From Bryobacterales bacterium (GTDB lineage Bacteria; Acidobacteriota; Terriglobia; Bryobacterales; UBA6623): DNA of 40,429 bases. Of the stretch, positions 7,053-17,042 are shown piece by piece. Each line of letters begins with the position of its first letter. Within the stretch, counting starts at the first letter, position 1. The DNA is taken from contig JAPPLB010000015.1 of NCBI GenBank assembly GCA_028819575.1, positions 1-40,429 of the forward strand, given 5' to 3'. The notes below the pieces were generated by a model. That model had not been told where the DNA came from. It saw only the letters and a list, made by a program, of their open reading frames with translations, and ran no database searches. Made by a program: the position numbers and the translations under genes.

Positions 7053-8423
7053 ATGGGGCTTCACAAAACCAGAAAAGGTCTGGATCTACCGATCTCCGGC
7101 CGCCCCGAGCAGGTGATCGCAGCAGCGCCGCAGCCGAGCCGAGTAGCTCTGGTGGCCGATGACTATGTCGCCATGAAGCCGACGATGCACGTCGCGGCCG
7201 GCGATGACGTCCGCCGGGGTCAGCTTCTTTTCGAAGACAAGAAAACGCCGTGCGTGCGTTACACCTCACCGGCATCCGGCAAAGTCACCGCCATCAACCG
7301 AGGGGCGCGTCGAGCATTGCAGTCCGTTGTCATTCAACTCGATCCATCGGAGCTGGCCGGAGGATCGGACAGTGTCGAGTTTTCGTCCTATCAGGGAACG
7401 CCGCCCAGCGCTTTGAGCCGCGAGCAGGTCGCGGATCTCTTGATCGAGTCGGGGCTGTGGACCGCCATTCGCGCTCGTCCGTTCGACCGCGTGGCCGATC
7501 CGGTCAAAGCACCGCAATCGATCTTCGTTACGGCCGTCGATACCAACCCACTGGCGCCCGATGTCGATACGGTGCTCGAAAGCCGACATGACGATTTCGG
7601 GCGCGGTCTGCGCGCGCTGGCGCGACTGACCGACGGCCCCGTGTACGTTTGCAAGGGCGCGGACAGCCGCGTCCCGGTCCCCTCGGATTCACCCTTCCAT
7701 GAAGAAAGATTCGCCGGGCCGCATCCTTCCGGAACCGTCGGTTTCCACATCCATCGTCTTGACCCGGTTGACCGGAACAAACTTGTCTGGCACGTCAACT
7801 ACCAGGATGTCGCGGCCATCGGCAAACTCTTCGCGACCGGCCGTTTGGATGTCGAACGCGTGATCGCCCTGGCCGGACCCGCAGCCCGTCGGCCGCGGTT
7901 GCTCCGCACGCGATTGGGTGCTTCCACCGTCGACCTTACATCGAATGAGCTGCACGAAGGAGAGACCCGCGTCGTGTCGGGATCGGTGCTCTCGGGCCGG
8001 TTGGCGGCTGGCCCGATTTTCGGTTATCTGGGTCGGTATGACCATCAGGTTTCGGTGCTGGAGGAGGGCCGCAAGAGGGAGTTCCTTGGTTGGTTGACCC
8101 TGGGGATGCACAAGTATTCGACGGTCAACACCTTCGTTTCGAAACTGCTGCCGGGGAAACGGTTTGACTTCACCACGTCACGCAACGGGTCGGACCGGGC
8201 GATGGTTCCCATCGGCATGTATGAGCGCGTCATGCCGATGGACCTCCCGCCGACGTTTCTGCTGCGGTCCCTGATTGTGGGCGATATCGAGAAGGCCGAA
8301 GAACTGGGCTGTCTGGAATTGGCGGAAGAAGATCTGGCGCTGTGTTCCTTCGTTTGTCCGAGCAAGGTCGAGTATGGGCCGCTGCTGCGCAATGTGCTGA
8401 CGACGATCGAGAAGGAAGGTTGA
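7053..8423 (+). CDS. nqrA: Na+-translocating NADH:quinone reductase subunit A
   Basis: A 456-residue NqrA, the cytoplasmic-side subunit of the sodium-pumping respiratory complex Na+-NQR. The start resembles characterised NqrA proteins ([16 protein letters not shown]). It is followed by a lipoyl/barrel-sandwich-type segment ([40 protein letters not shown]). A later block [24 protein letters not shown] and the C-terminal [19 protein letters not shown] are family signatures. No transmembrane helix is evident, as expected. Its TGA stop overlaps the nqrB ATG (TGATG-type coupling). It opens the nqr operon. Confidence 0.95.
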   Translation: MGLHKTRKGLDLPISGRPEQVIAAAPQPSRVALVADDYVAMKPTMHVAAGDDVRRGQLLFEDKKTPCVRYTSPASGKVTAINRGARRALQSVVIQLDPSELAGGSDSVEFSSYQGTPPSALSREQVADLLIESGLWTAIRARPFDRVADPVKAPQSIFVTAVDTNPLAPDVDTVLESRHDDFGRGLRALARLTDGPVYVCKGADSRVPVPSDSPFHEERFAGPHPSGTVGFHIHRLDPVDRNKLVWHVNYQDVAAIGKLFATGRLDVERVIALAGPAARRPRLLRTRLGASTVDLTSNELHEGETRVVSGSVLSGRLAAGPIFGYLGRYDHQVSVLEEGRKREFLGWLTLGMHKYSTVNTFVSKLLPGKRFDFTTSRNGSDRAMVPIGMYERVMPMDLPPTFLLRSLIVGDIEKAEELGCLELAEEDLALCSFVCPSKVEYGPLLRNVLTTIEKEG

Positions 8424-9646
8424 TGAAGTTCCTGCGATCTATCTTCGACTCGCAAGCCCGGCACTTCGGGAAGGGCGGGAAGCTGGAGTTCGCATACCCC
8501 CTCTATGAGATGGTGGACACGTTCCTGTACACACCCGGAACGGTCACCAAGGGCGCATCGCACGTTCGCGACGGCCTCGATGTCAAGCGCATGATGACGA
8601 CGGTCGTCATCGCTTTGCTTCCCTGCGTGTTCATGGCGATGTACAACACCGGCTATCAGGCGCATCTTGCTATTTCCCAGGGCGCACAGCCACTGGAGAC
8701 GTGGCAGACGAGCGTCGCCGAGTGGCTTGGCTACGGCGCCTGGGACCCGACGGACGTCGTGGCTTGCATCGTCCATGGCGTGCTCTACTACCTGCCGGTT
8801 CTGATCGTTACTTTTGCCGTCGGGGGAGGTTGCGAAGCCCTGTTCGCCCTTGTCCGCCGTCACGAAATCAACGAGGGCTTCCTGGTTACGGGCATGCTCT
8901 TCCCGCTGGTGCTCCCGCCGACGATTCCGCTCTGGCAGGTCGCGATCGGCATCGCCTTCGGCGTGATCATCGGCAAGGAGATTTTCGGCGGCACCGGGAT
9001 GAACATCCTCAACCCGGCTCTCACTGCCCGCGTATTCCTCTTCTTTGCTTATCCGGCGCAGATCTCCGGTGATCAAGTATGGATTGCCGCCGATACCGGC
9101 GTGGACGGTCTGAGCGGGGCCACATGGCTTGCGGAAGCCGCTGTCTCGGGGCAGGCGGTCTTGGCCGAGGGGGTCGAATGGTGGGATGCGTTTCTCGGTT
9201 TTGTTCCCGGCTCGATGGGTGAAACTTCGACGGCCGCCTGTTTGTTCGGGGCGCTGGTGCTGATCGTTTCGCGGGTGGGGTCATGGCGCATCATGCTGGG
9301 CGTTGCGGTGGGTTCGTATGCGGCGACTCTCCTGCTGAACGCCGTCGGATCGGAAACGAATCTGTTGTTGAACGTGCCCTTCGAGTGGCATTTCGTTCTG
9401 GGCGGCTGGGCGTTCGGAGCCGTATTCATGGCGACGGACCCGGTATCGGCCGCCCACTCCGAGACGGGCCGCTACATCTACGGATTCCTGATCGGCGTTC
9501 TGGCGATTCTGATTCGTGTCGTCAACCCCGCCTATCCCGAAGGCATGATGCTTGCCATCCTGTTCATGAATCTGTTCGCCGCATTGATCGACCATTTCGT
9601 CGTGCAAGCCAACGTGAAACGCAGGAGGGCGCGTTATGCGGCATAG
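8423..9646 (+). CDS. nqrB: Na+-translocating NADH:quinone reductase subunit B
   Basis: A 407-residue polytopic membrane subunit that carries a covalently bound FMN and takes part in quinone reduction and sodium transfer. The flavinylation motif DGLSGAT is present; the acceptor is Thr234. Other family blocks are the hydrophobic helices around VVIALLPCVFMAMYNTGYQ, GKEIFGGTGMNILNPALTARVFLFF and FMATDPVSAAHSETGRYIYGF. ATG at 8423 overlaps the end of nqrA; the frame remains open upstream but that part is nqrA sequence out of frame. FMN is attached by ApbE, encoded at the end of this cluster. Confidence 0.96.
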   Translation: MKFLRSIFDSQARHFGKGGKLEFAYPLYEMVDTFLYTPGTVTKGASHVRDGLDVKRMMTTVVIALLPCVFMAMYNTGYQAHLAISQGAQPLETWQTSVAEWLGYGAWDPTDVVACIVHGVLYYLPVLIVTFAVGGGCEALFALVRRHEINEGFLVTGMLFPLVLPPTIPLWQVAIGIAFGVIIGKEIFGGTGMNILNPALTARVFLFFAYPAQISGDQVWIAADTGVDGLSGATWLAEAAVSGQAVLAEGVEWWDAFLGFVPGSMGETSTAACLFGALVLIVSRVGSWRIMLGVAVGSYAATLLLNAVGSETNLLLNVPFEWHFVLGGWAFGAVFMATDPVSAAHSETGRYIYGFLIGVLAILIRVVNPAYPEGMMLAILFMNLFAALIDHFVVQANVKRRRARYAA

Positions 9647-10418
9647 CGTCGCGTATACCATCCTTTTTGCGGGCGCAGTTTGCGTCGTGTGCGCCATCCT
9701 GGTCTCGACTTCCGCCGTTTCCCTGTCTGAACTCCAGGACGCGAACGCGACCCTTGACAAGCGAAGAAACGTGTTGCTTGCGGCGGGGCTGATCGACTCG
9801 AGCCGGGGCGTGAGTGCGGAGGATGTCGAGAAGCTGTTCAAGAACGTGAGCACCTTGGTAATCGACCTGGAAAGCGGCGAGACCGCCCCCGACGTCAATG
9901 TTGACGCTTACGATCAGCAGAAAGCCAAGAGCGATCCGGCGTTGAGCCGGGAAGCTCCCCCGAACTCCGCGGTGATCAAACGGCTTCCCAAATACGCCGT
10001 CGTCTATCAAGTGCTGGGGGAGCAGGGTGGTGTCGAGATGATCGTTCTGCCGATCGAGGGGTACGGCCTATGGTCGACGCTGTACGGTTTTCTGGCCCTC
10101 GACGCCGACGCGAAGACGATTCGCGGCCTCACCTATTACCAGCACGGCGAGACGCCCGGTCTCGGGGGGGAGGTGGACAACCCCCGCTGGAAAGGCCTCT
10201 GGCCGGGACGCATCGCGTTCGATGACAGCGGCGAGGTTGTCATTGAGGTCATCAAGGGTCAAGCCGGCCCGGCAGCAGCCGATCCCCATGAGGTCGATGG
10301 GCTGGCCGGCGCAACGATCACGAGCCGCGGGGTGACAAACATGCTCCGCTTCTGGCTGGGCGAGAACGGCTTCGCAACCTATCTCAAAAACTACCGCCAA
10401 GGGCGTTCAGAAAGGTAA
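9636..10418 (+). CDS. nqrC: Na+-translocating NADH:quinone reductase subunit C
   Basis: A 260-residue subunit with one N-terminal membrane anchor (SVAYTILFAGAVCVVCAILV) and a large periplasmic flavin domain. The second covalent FMN site is the DGLAGATITSRGV motif with acceptor Thr227. GYGLWSTLYGFLALD and GETPGLGGEV are typical NqrC/RnfG segments. Its ATG lies 11 bp inside the end of nqrB, so translation is coupled. A 225-bp gap separates it from nqrD. Confidence 0.96.
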   Translation: MRHSVAYTILFAGAVCVVCAILVSTSAVSLSELQDANATLDKRRNVLLAAGLIDSSRGVSAEDVEKLFKNVSTLVIDLESGETAPDVNVDAYDQQKAKSDPALSREAPPNSAVIKRLPKYAVVYQVLGEQGGVEMIVLPIEGYGLWSTLYGFLALDADAKTIRGLTYYQHGETPGLGGEVDNPRWKGLWPGRIAFDDSGEVVIEVIKGQAGPAAADPHEVDGLAGATITSRGVTNMLRFWLGENGFATYLKNYRQGRSER

Positions 10419-10643
10419 GACCGCCCTCCAAACAAGACCCCGCGACGCCTTCGCAAGCGATATCAGCAGCTTTTCACACGAGATCTTGCCCCTTATCAAA
10501 CAAAAGCGGCCCTTCGGCTCCTGCTGCTCCTTGGAGTTCTGCTTCCTCCGGGGAGTCCGGACGATCACGATTGATCACACCTCGAGTCAGCTCTCCGCTC
10601 TCCCGACGCCGACAAGTATCATGAGGAACAGAGGATAGTTTTC

Positions 10644-11270
10644 ATGGCCAGTTCCGCAAAGAAGGCGGTTCTCGATCCGCTCTTTGAGAACAATCCGATC
10701 GCGCTGCAGGTGCTCGGCATCTGTTCGGCGCTGGCCGTCACGACGAAGCTCGAGACCTCGATCGTGATGTGCGGCGCGGTGATCTTCGTGCTGACCTTGT
10801 CGAATCTTTCCGTCAGCTTGATCCGGAATCTCATCCCCGGTTCGATCCGCATCATCGTGCAATTGACGATCATCGCCTCGCTGGTGATCATCGCCGATCA
10901 ATTCCTCAAAGCGTATCTGTTCGAGATCAGCAAGCAGCTCTCGGTGTTTGTCGGACTGATCATTACCAACTGCATCATCATGGGCCGGGCCGAGGCCTTC
11001 GCGATGCAGAACAGACCGTCACTGAGTATCGCGGACGGTTTGGGCAACGGCTTCGGCTACAGCATCGTGCTGCTGATCACTGGCGCGATTCGGGAATTGT
11101 TCGGCGCCGGCAAGCTGCTCGGTTACACGGTGCTTCCGGTCGTGACGGAGGGGGGCTGGTACTACCCCAACGGCATCATGGTCACTTCGGCAGGGGCGTT
11201 CTTCATTATCGGGTTCCTGATCTGGGGCCTGCGCGCCTGGAAGCCGGACCAAGTCGAGGAGGAAGGCTGA
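10644..11270 (+). CDS. nqrD: Na+-translocating NADH:quinone reductase subunit D
   Basis: A 208-residue membrane subunit with about six helices. Cys27 (GICSALAV) and Cys110 ([14 protein letters not shown]) are the conserved half-helix cysteines that, with those of NqrE, hold an intramembrane [2Fe-2S] cluster in the structurally known complex. [21 protein letters not shown] is a family block. The ATG is preceded by a modest GAGGA. It follows a 225-bp non-coding gap after nqrC and is 1 bp from nqrE. Confidence 0.96.
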   Translation: MASSAKKAVLDPLFENNPIALQVLGICSALAVTTKLETSIVMCGAVIFVLTLSNLSVSLIRNLIPGSIRIIVQLTIIASLVIIADQFLKAYLFEISKQLSVFVGLIITNCIIMGRAEAFAMQNRPSLSIADGLGNGFGYSIVLLITGAIRELFGAGKLLGYTVLPVVTEGGWYYPNGIMVTSAGAFFIIGFLIWGLRAWKPDQVEEEG

Positions 11271-11271
11271 G

Positions 11272-11886
11272 ATGGAGCACCTCCTCTCGCTCGCCGTGAA
11301 AGTCATCTTCGTCGAGAACATGGCGTTGGCGTTCTTCCTGGGCATGTGCTCGTTCCTGGCCGTTTCGAAAAAGGTCAATACGGCCATTGGCCTGGGCGGC
11401 GCTGTGATCTTCGTGCTGACGCTGACCGTCCCCATGAACAATCTGATCTACCGCTATCTGCTGCAAGAAGGCGCCTTGGCCTGGGTTTCGCCCGACTTGG
11501 CACAGTACGACCTTTCGTTCCTCCGTTTCCTGTGCTGCATCGGGACCATCGCCGCCATGGTGCAAATCGTTGAGATGACCCTCGACCGCTTCATCCCTGC
11601 TCTCTATAACGCCCTGGGCATCTTTCTGCCGCTGATTGCCGTGAATTGCGCCATCCTCGGCGCTTCGCTCTTCATGGTCGAGCGTGATTACACGCTCGCC
11701 GAGAGCACGGTCTTCGGACTCGGCTCGGGCATTGGCTGGGCGCTGGCGGTCGTATCGCTGGCTTCGATTCGGGAACGGATGCGCTACAGCAATGTGCCCG
11801 CCGGGTTGCGAGGTTTGGGGATGACTTTCATCGTCACCGGTTTGATGGCTATCGGCTTCATGGCATTCGCGGGAGTGCAACTGTAG
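11272..11886 (+). CDS. nqrE: Na+-translocating NADH:quinone reductase subunit E
   Basis: A 204-residue six-helix membrane subunit homologous to NqrD and RnfA. It inserts with inverted topology relative to NqrD. Cys26 (GMCSFLAVS) and Cys126 ([13 protein letters not shown]) are the counterparts of the cluster cysteines in Nqr[23 protein letters not shown] is a typical C-terminal block. The start codon follows the nqrD stop by one base, with AGGAGGAAGG just inside nqrD as ribosome-binding site. Confidence 0.96.
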   Translation: MEHLLSLAVKVIFVENMALAFFLGMCSFLAVSKKVNTAIGLGGAVIFVLTLTVPMNNLIYRYLLQEGALAWVSPDLAQYDLSFLRFLCCIGTIAAMVQIVEMTLDRFIPALYNALGIFLPLIAVNCAILGASLFMVERDYTLAESTVFGLGSGIGWALAVVSLASIRERMRYSNVPAGLRGLGMTFIVTGLMAIGFMAFAGVQL

Positions 11887-11915
11887 GACGTCAACTTGGG
11901 GCTGACGAATCGAAG

Positions 11916-13142
11916 ATGACCGTTCTGCTCGGCGTATTCATGTTCACCGCCGTCATCCTGACGCTCGTGGCAGTGTTGATGGCGGCCCGCAACAAGCTTG
12001 TGGCGGGCGGGGAAGTGAGCATCATCATCAACGACGATGCTTCGAAAGCAATTCAGGTTCCCACAGGCGGCAGCCTCCTCAACTCGCTCGCGAACAACAA
12101 GATCTTCATCCCCTCGGCCTGCGGGGGCAAAGGCAGTTGCGGCGTCTGCAAGGTAGAGGTCGACGAGGGTGGTGGCGCGATGCTGCCTACCGAAACCAGC
12201 CACATCACACGCGGAGAAGCACGCCAAGGCTGCCGACTGTCCTGTCAGGTGAAAGTCAAGCAGAACCTCAAGATTCACGTACCGCCAGAGGTCTTCAGCG
12301 TGCGGCAGTGGGACTGCAAAGTACGTTCCAACAACAACGTGGCGACCTTCATCAAGGAGCTGGTGCTGGCGTTGCCCCCGGGTGAAGCAGTTCCCTTCCG
12401 GGCAGGTGGCTACATTCAGATCACTTGTCCCCCGTATGCAACTCTATATCGAGACTTCGACATCGAACAGGAGTTCCGGCCCGACTGGGACAAGTATCAC
12501 CTGTGGGAGCTGACCGCGGGCACTGACGAGTCCGTCGATCGCGCGTATTCGATGGCCAACTTCCCGGAAGAGAAGGGCATCATCATGCTCAACGTTCGGG
12601 TAGCGACCCCGCCGCCACGCGCTCCCAAGGAAACGCCGCCGGGCGTGGTGTCGTCGTACATCTTCAGCCTGAAGCCGGGCGACGAAGTCACGATCTCCGG
12701 CCCGTTCGGAGACTTCTTCGCCAAGGACACCGACGCCGAGATGGTGTTTATCGGCGGCGGAGCCGGTATGGCGCCGATGCGCTCACACATCTTCGACCTG
12801 TTCCAGCGACTGCACACGGACCGCAAAGTCTCTTTCTGGTACGGAGCCCGCAGCCTGCGCGAAGCGTTCTACATCGACCATTTCGACAAGATCCAAGCCG
12901 AGAATCCCAATTTCACGTGGCTTCTGGCGCTGTCGGAGCCGCTTCCCGAGGACAACTGGACAGGCGACGTGGGATTCATTCATCAGGTTCTCTACGACAA
13001 CTACCTCAAAGACCATCCGGCTCCGGAAGACATCGAATACTACGTGTGCGGACCACCGCCGATGATGTCGGCTTGTTTCAAGATGCTCGATGATCTGGGC
13101 GTCGAACCGGAAAATATCATGTCGGACGACTTCGGAGGGTAG
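11916..13142 (+). CDS. nqrF: Na+-translocating NADH:quinone reductase subunit F
   Basis: A 408-residue NADH-oxidising subunit. Domains in order: an N-terminal membrane anchor (about 4-23), a plant-type [2Fe-2S] ferredoxin with Cys69, Cys75, Cys78 and Cys110, an FAD-binding domain ([11 protein letters not shown]) and an NADH-binding domain ([39 protein letters not shown]). The C-terminal MSDDFGG is characteristic of NqrF and separates it from other oxygenase reductases. It closes the structural nqr genes. Repeat copy B separates it from apbE. Confidence 0.97.
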   Translation: MTVLLGVFMFTAVILTLVAVLMAARNKLVAGGEVSIIINDDASKAIQVPTGGSLLNSLANNKIFIPSACGGKGSCGVCKVEVDEGGGAMLPTETSHITRGEARQGCRLSCQVKVKQNLKIHVPPEVFSVRQWDCKVRSNNNVATFIKELVLALPPGEAVPFRAGGYIQITCPPYATLYRDFDIEQEFRPDWDKYHLWELTAGTDESVDRAYSMANFPEEKGIIMLNVRVATPPPRAPKETPPGVVSSYIFSLKPGDEVTISGPFGDFFAKDTDAEMVFIGGGAGMAPMRSHIFDLFQRLHTDRKVSFWYGARSLREAFYIDHFDKIQAENPNFTWLLALSEPLPEDNWTGDVGFIHQVLYDNYLKDHPAPEDIEYYVCGPPPMMSACFKMLDDLGVEPENIMSDDFGG

Positions 13143-13165
13143 CCTCCATACCCTTCACCGTGAAA

Positions 13166-13189
13166 AGCCCCACTTGGAACGGTGGGGCT
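13166..13189. terminator. Strong hairpin after nqrF
   Basis: AGCCCCAC (13166-13173) and GTGGGGCT (13182-13189) form a perfect 8-bp GC-rich stem with an 8-nt loop. On the minus strand it is followed by TTTT, on the plus strand by no T-run. It ends where repeat copy B begins. It may end or attenuate transcription between nqrF and apbE. Confidence 0.5.
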
Positions 13190-13395
13190 AGCCTGCATGT
13201 CTCACCACGTGGCGAGGCGAAGTGGGTGAGAGGGCCGTCAGGACTAGGCGTAAGCCGGGCGGAGGAAAAAGGCGCGAGCCGCTTGGCGCGCGCAGGCGTA
13301 CTTGAACCGTACGTTGAGCACGGCAAGCAAGCGCAACGAAGTCCTGGCGGTCGTATCGCGTGCTTCGACCGTCGGGTGGTGAGACATGCAGGCTA
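13189..13395 (-). repeat. Dispersed TIR repeat, complete copy B (207 bp)
   Basis: The element is bounded by perfect 20-bp inverted repeats, TAGCCTGCATGTCTCACCAC at 13189-13208 and its reverse complement at 13376-13395. The interior matches copy A closely on the opposite strand. An inner 7-bp pair (TCTCACC and GGTGAGA, within 13199-13231) lets each end fold back. It has no transposase and no clear target-site duplication, so it is MITE-like in form only. Its right arm contains the ATG of apbE. Confidence 0.85.
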
Positions 13396-14453
13396 AACCG
13401 CGCCACGGCTTTTTCCTTGGTGGCCGTACCCTCGCGCTTGCGACTGTTAACGGTTTTCTCATCACTGCTTTCGTTGGATGCACAAGCACTCCGATCTCGG
13501 TGGAGACCGAGTATCTGTTTCAAGGCCCCACCATGGGGACGGCCTATCGGGTGAAGGTCATCAGTCCGCACCTTTCTGACGCCGGGAAATCGCGCATCGA
13601 TCAGGCTATCCGAAGAGAACTCGACAACGTCAACGCCAAAATGTCGACCTATCAGGCGGACTCTGAGATTTCTCGATTCAACCGCCAGCGGACAATCGAG
13701 CCGTTTCCGCTCTCAGTGGATGTGATCGAGGTCTTGAGCGAAGCCCAGCGCATCAGCGAAGCCACCGAGGGTGCGTTTGACATCACCGTGGGACCGCTGG
13801 TGGACGCCTGGGGCTTTGGGCCCGTGAAGCTCGACCGCATACCGAGCGAATCACGATTGGCCAAACTGCGACAGTCGGTCGGCTGGGAGAAGATCGAAAT
13901 CGGAGCACCTGCGACCGCCCGAAAAAGCCACCCGGCCACGCAAGCGGACCTTTCAGCGATAGCCAAGGGATACGCCGTTGATCGCGTCTCCCAGACGCTA
14001 GCCGACCTTGATTACGGCAATCACATGGTCGAAGTCGGAGGCGAAGTGAGAACCGCTGGGCACGGCCCGACCGGTAGTGCCTGGCGCATCGCCATCGAGC
14101 AACCCACCCTGGGCCACCGAGCGCAGCAGGGGATTGTCCTGCTCAATGAAGGCGCTATGGCCACCTCCGGCGACTACCGCAACTTCATCGAGAAGGACGG
14201 CGTCCGTTATTCCCATACGATCGACCCCCGCTCGGCACGCCCGGTGACCCACCGCCTAACATCAGTAACGGTCATTCATCTTTCCTGCATGACGGCCGAT
14301 GCCTACGCGACTGCGCTGATGGTCATGGGCGAGGATGAAGCATTCCGCTTCGCCACCGCTCACGACCTCGCCGTGATGCTGCTTGTCCGGGGCGAAGAAG
14401 GTGACTTCACCGAGCGCTGCACTCCGGCTTTCGAAGCTTTCCGGCGGAGCTAG
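13386..14453 (+). CDS. apbE: FAD:protein FMN transferase ApbE (lipoprotein)
   Basis: A 355-residue periplasmic flavin transferase that uses FAD to attach FMN to a threonine in the (S/A)GAT motif of NqrB and NqrC. A lipoprotein signal is visible, with hydrophobic residues 14-31 and lipobox FVGC (Cys32). Family motifs follow: GPTMGTAYRV, STYQADSEISRFN, GAFDITVGPLVDAWGFGP, LSAIAKGYAVDRV, the glycine-rich VEVGGEVRTAGHG and YSHTIDPRSARPV, where His and Asp take part in Mg/FAD binding. ATG 13386 lies inside the terminal arm of the upstream repeat. No other ATG, GTG or TTG is in frame before the lipobox, and a TGA precedes it, so the start is forced. Position after nqrF fits its role. Confidence 0.95.
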   Translation: MQAKPRHGFFLGGRTLALATVNGFLITAFVGCTSTPISVETEYLFQGPTMGTAYRVKVISPHLSDAGKSRIDQAIRRELDNVNAKMSTYQADSEISRFNRQRTIEPFPLSVDVIEVLSEAQRISEATEGAFDITVGPLVDAWGFGPVKLDRIPSESRLAKLRQSVGWEKIEIGAPATARKSHPATQADLSAIAKGYAVDRVSQTLADLDYGNHMVEVGGEVRTAGHGPTGSAWRIAIEQPTLGHRAQQGIVLLNEGAMATSGDYRNFIEKDGVRYSHTIDPRSARPVTHRLTSVTVIHLSCMTADAYATALMVMGEDEAFRFATAHDLAVMLLVRGEEGDFTERCTPAFEAFRRS

Positions 14454-14631
14454 GAGTCCATCCCGAAGAGCGAATGTCACGAATTTTTTCAACATATTGG
14501 CCCTGCGATCAAGTCCGACTTTAACCGACTGGTGCCGATTCCTGGCCAGCATCCCTAGCCATCTGGCGAGAAAGGCGACACTGCCAGATCGGCGCCCCCA
14601 ACCTCCGATCTGTTAGGCTTGTCTGCCGGTT

Positions 14632-15756
14632 ATGCGACTCATCATTGACGCCCATCTCGACATCGCCTGGAACGCCGTCTCGTTTGACCGCGACCAGCTT
14701 CTTTCTGTTCAGGAGCTGCGCGCCAATGAGCGCGGCATGACGGGCAAGAGCCGCGGTGCCTGCACAACAAGCCTTCCCGCGATGCGCCAAGGCCGGATCG
14801 GTGTCGCGCTTGCCACCGTACTCAGCCGCGCTCTGCCGAAAAGCCTGCCGGATCTCGATTCGAATTTAGGGCCGATCGGTGAACGCGAGCACGGTGAGAA
14901 CATTCTCCGAGAAAACCTGGATTTCGCCAACCAGACGATCTGCTCCGCCGCCGGCCAGGCCCAGCTTGCGTACTACAAGCTTCTCGAGCAACAGGGCCAG
15001 ATGCGGATGATCAGAGACCGCTCGACGCTCGACATGATCTGGTCAGCCTGGGAGTCCTCGCCGGACACTGCGCCAGTCGGCTACATCCTCAGCATGGAAG
15101 GCACCGACCCCATCGTCGATCCGTCGTATGCGCAGTGGTGGTTCGATCAGGGCTTACGGACAGCCTGCTTGGCGCACTATGGCCCGAGCGCGTACTCCAT
15201 GGGAACAGGCGGCGACGGCCCGTTGACCGACCGCGGGAGGGAGTTGCTCAAAGAGTTCGATCGCCTCGGCGTCATCCTGGACTTGGTTCACACGGCTGAC
15301 ACTGCAGTCGAGCAGGCGCTGGAGATCTACTCGAAAGCGGTCTTCATTAGCCACGGCAACTGCCGTGCCCTCACGCCGCACGACCGCCAGATCAGCAATG
15401 AACAGATCCGCCAGGTCGTTGAACGAGGCGGCGTCATCGGTGTTGTGCTCGATGCCTGGCAGATCACGCCTGACTGGCGAAGAGACAGAAAGGACAATGT
15501 CAGACCATCTCTCGATCAACTTGTGGATCACATCGACCACATTTGCAAGATAGCCGGCGATGTGAAACATGTAGGTATCGGCAGCGACCTCGACGGTGGT
15601 TTTGGAACAGAGCAGTGCCCGAAGGGCATCGAAACCATAGCGGACCTGCAAAAGATCGGTGAGCGGCTGAGTAGCCGCGGTTACGGCGACGCCGACATCG
15701 ACGCCGTCTTTCACGGGAACTTCCTCCGCTTCTTCCGCGAGAACCTGCCGAGCTGA
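14632..15756 (+). CDS. Membrane dipeptidase (peptidase M19 family)
   Basis: A 374-residue renal-dipeptidase-type metallohydrolase that cleaves dipeptides, often with a D-residue at the C-side. The first metal-binding motif DAHLD is at residues 6-10. The bridging Glu lies in LSMEGTDPI, further histidine ligands in LDLVHTADTA and FISHGNCRAL, and the aspartate motif in HVGIGSDLDGGFG. No signal peptide is seen, so it is probably cytoplasmic. The true substrate in this genome is open. It stands alone between apbE and the KDG kinase gene, 244 bp before the latter. Confidence 0.9.
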   Translation: MRLIIDAHLDIAWNAVSFDRDQLLSVQELRANERGMTGKSRGACTTSLPAMRQGRIGVALATVLSRALPKSLPDLDSNLGPIGEREHGENILRENLDFANQTICSAAGQAQLAYYKLLEQQGQMRMIRDRSTLDMIWSAWESSPDTAPVGYILSMEGTDPIVDPSYAQWWFDQGLRTACLAHYGPSAYSMGTGGDGPLTDRGRELLKEFDRLGVILDLVHTADTAVEQALEIYSKAVFISHGNCRALTPHDRQISNEQIRQVVERGGVIGVVLDAWQITPDWRRDRKDNVRPSLDQLVDHIDHICKIAGDVKHVGIGSDLDGGFGTEQCPKGIETIADLQKIGERLSSRGYGDADIDAVFHGNFLRFFRENLPS

Positions 15757-16000
15757 ACTCTTCTTGGCGCAACGCCGACGGAAAACCTATGGGGCGACCT
15801 CCGGCGTTGTTTCTGCGCAATGAACGTTATTCCAGATGAACGACGGCTTGGAACAGTTTGTTGACGCTTTCGGTGAACCTGCGGAAAGGCTCCCGGCCGT
15901 GTGCGGAGCACGCGCCGTGGCAACGTGCTTCAGACCTGCCGTTTGATATCGTAACGCTTTTGAGCTAATCGCCCGGCGCGGGCGTTCAAGGATCAGATCG

Positions 16001-17035
16001 ATGGCGAAAATAGTCACCTTTGGCGAAATTATGCTGCGGCTCGCGCCGCCCAGCTTTGAACGGCCGTTGCAATCAGCGATGTTCGTTGCTACCTTTGGCG
16101 GCGGCGAAGCGAACGTCGCAGTCTCAACCGCCAACTATGACCTCCCGACCAGCTATGTAACAGTTCTGCCCAGGAAGCATCCCGTCGCCGACGCCTGTGT
16201 GGCCGAGCTACGCCGCTTGGGCATCGATACCAGCTCCGTCACCCGAGGCCCCGGCCGGATGGGCATCTACTTTCTTGAGCCCGGAGCCAACCAGCGGCCT
16301 TCGAAAGTAACCTACGACCGCAACGACACCGCCATCGCTCTAGCCAAGCCCGGCGACATTGATTGGGACGCAGCCCTCGACGGAGCCACATGGTTTCACA
16401 TCACAGGCATCACGCCCGCGATCTCGCAAAGCGCCGCTGACCTCTCGATCGAGTCCGTCAAGAAAGCCCGTGAGAAGGGCCTGTCCGTCTCTTGTGATTT
16501 CAACTACCGCAAGAACCTCTGGAAGTACGGCAAGTCCGCCCAGGAGGTAATGACCGAACTCGTCAAGTACGTCGACGTCGGCATCGCCAACGAAGAGGAC
16601 TGCCAAAAATCTCTCGGCATCTCGATTGACGTTGACGTCGAGTCCGGTGCGCTCGACGTCGGGAAATACCGCACTCTGTCGGACAAAGTGCTGGCAGCGT
16701 TTCCCGACATGAAGATTCTCGCCATCACGCTGCGCGAGTCGATCAGCGCGTCGCACAACGGTTGGTCCGCCGTGCTCAACAACCGCCAGAACTTCCATCA
16801 CAGCCGAAAATATGACATCACGCACATCGTCGACCGAGTCGGCGGCGGCGACTCCTTCTCGGGCGGGTTGATCTATGGGTTGATCAACTACCCGGACGAC
16901 CATCAGACAGCGCTCGAGTTCGCCGTCGCGGCTTCTTGCCTGAAACACTCCGTGCCCGGAGACTTCAACCGCTTCTCAGCGGATGAAGTAATTTCGCTGA
17001 TGAAGGGTGGAGGCTCAGGCCGAGTGCAGCGCTGA
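16001..17035 (+). CDS. kdgK: 2-dehydro-3-deoxygluconokinase (PfkB family)
   Basis: A 344-residue ribokinase-type sugar kinase. [13 protein letters not shown] at the start and [10 protein letters not shown] near 32-41 match KDG kinases. The PfkB C-terminal signature is [12 protein letters not shown] at 278-289 with catalytic Asp284. The fold also shows [12 protein letters not shown], a KDG kinase segment. It would phosphorylate 2-keto-3-deoxygluconate to KDPG in uronate or Entner-Doudoroff-type breakdown; no KDPG aldolase is in the window. ATG at 16001 has AAGGA upstream. It converges on the dehydrogenase gene with a 7-bp gap. Confidence 0.88.
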   Translation: MAKIVTFGEIMLRLAPPSFERPLQSAMFVATFGGGEANVAVSTANYDLPTSYVTVLPRKHPVADACVAELRRLGIDTSSVTRGPGRMGIYFLEPGANQRPSKVTYDRNDTAIALAKPGDIDWDAALDGATWFHITGITPAISQSAADLSIESVKKAREKGLSVSCDFNYRKNLWKYGKSAQEVMTELVKYVDVGIANEEDCQKSLGISIDVDVESGALDVGKYRTLSDKVLAAFPDMKILAITLRESISASHNGWSAVLNNRQNFHHSRKYDITHIVDRVGGGDSFSGGLIYGLINYPDDHQTALEFAVAASCLKHSVPGDFNRFSADEVISLMKGGGSGRVQR

Positions 17036-17042
17036 CCTGTCT

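Noticed and set aside
15836-15946. A 36-residue ORF before kdgK
   Set aside because: The product looks somewhat protein-like, but it is short, has no ribosome-binding site and no recognised family. A gene fragment is possible but unsupported.
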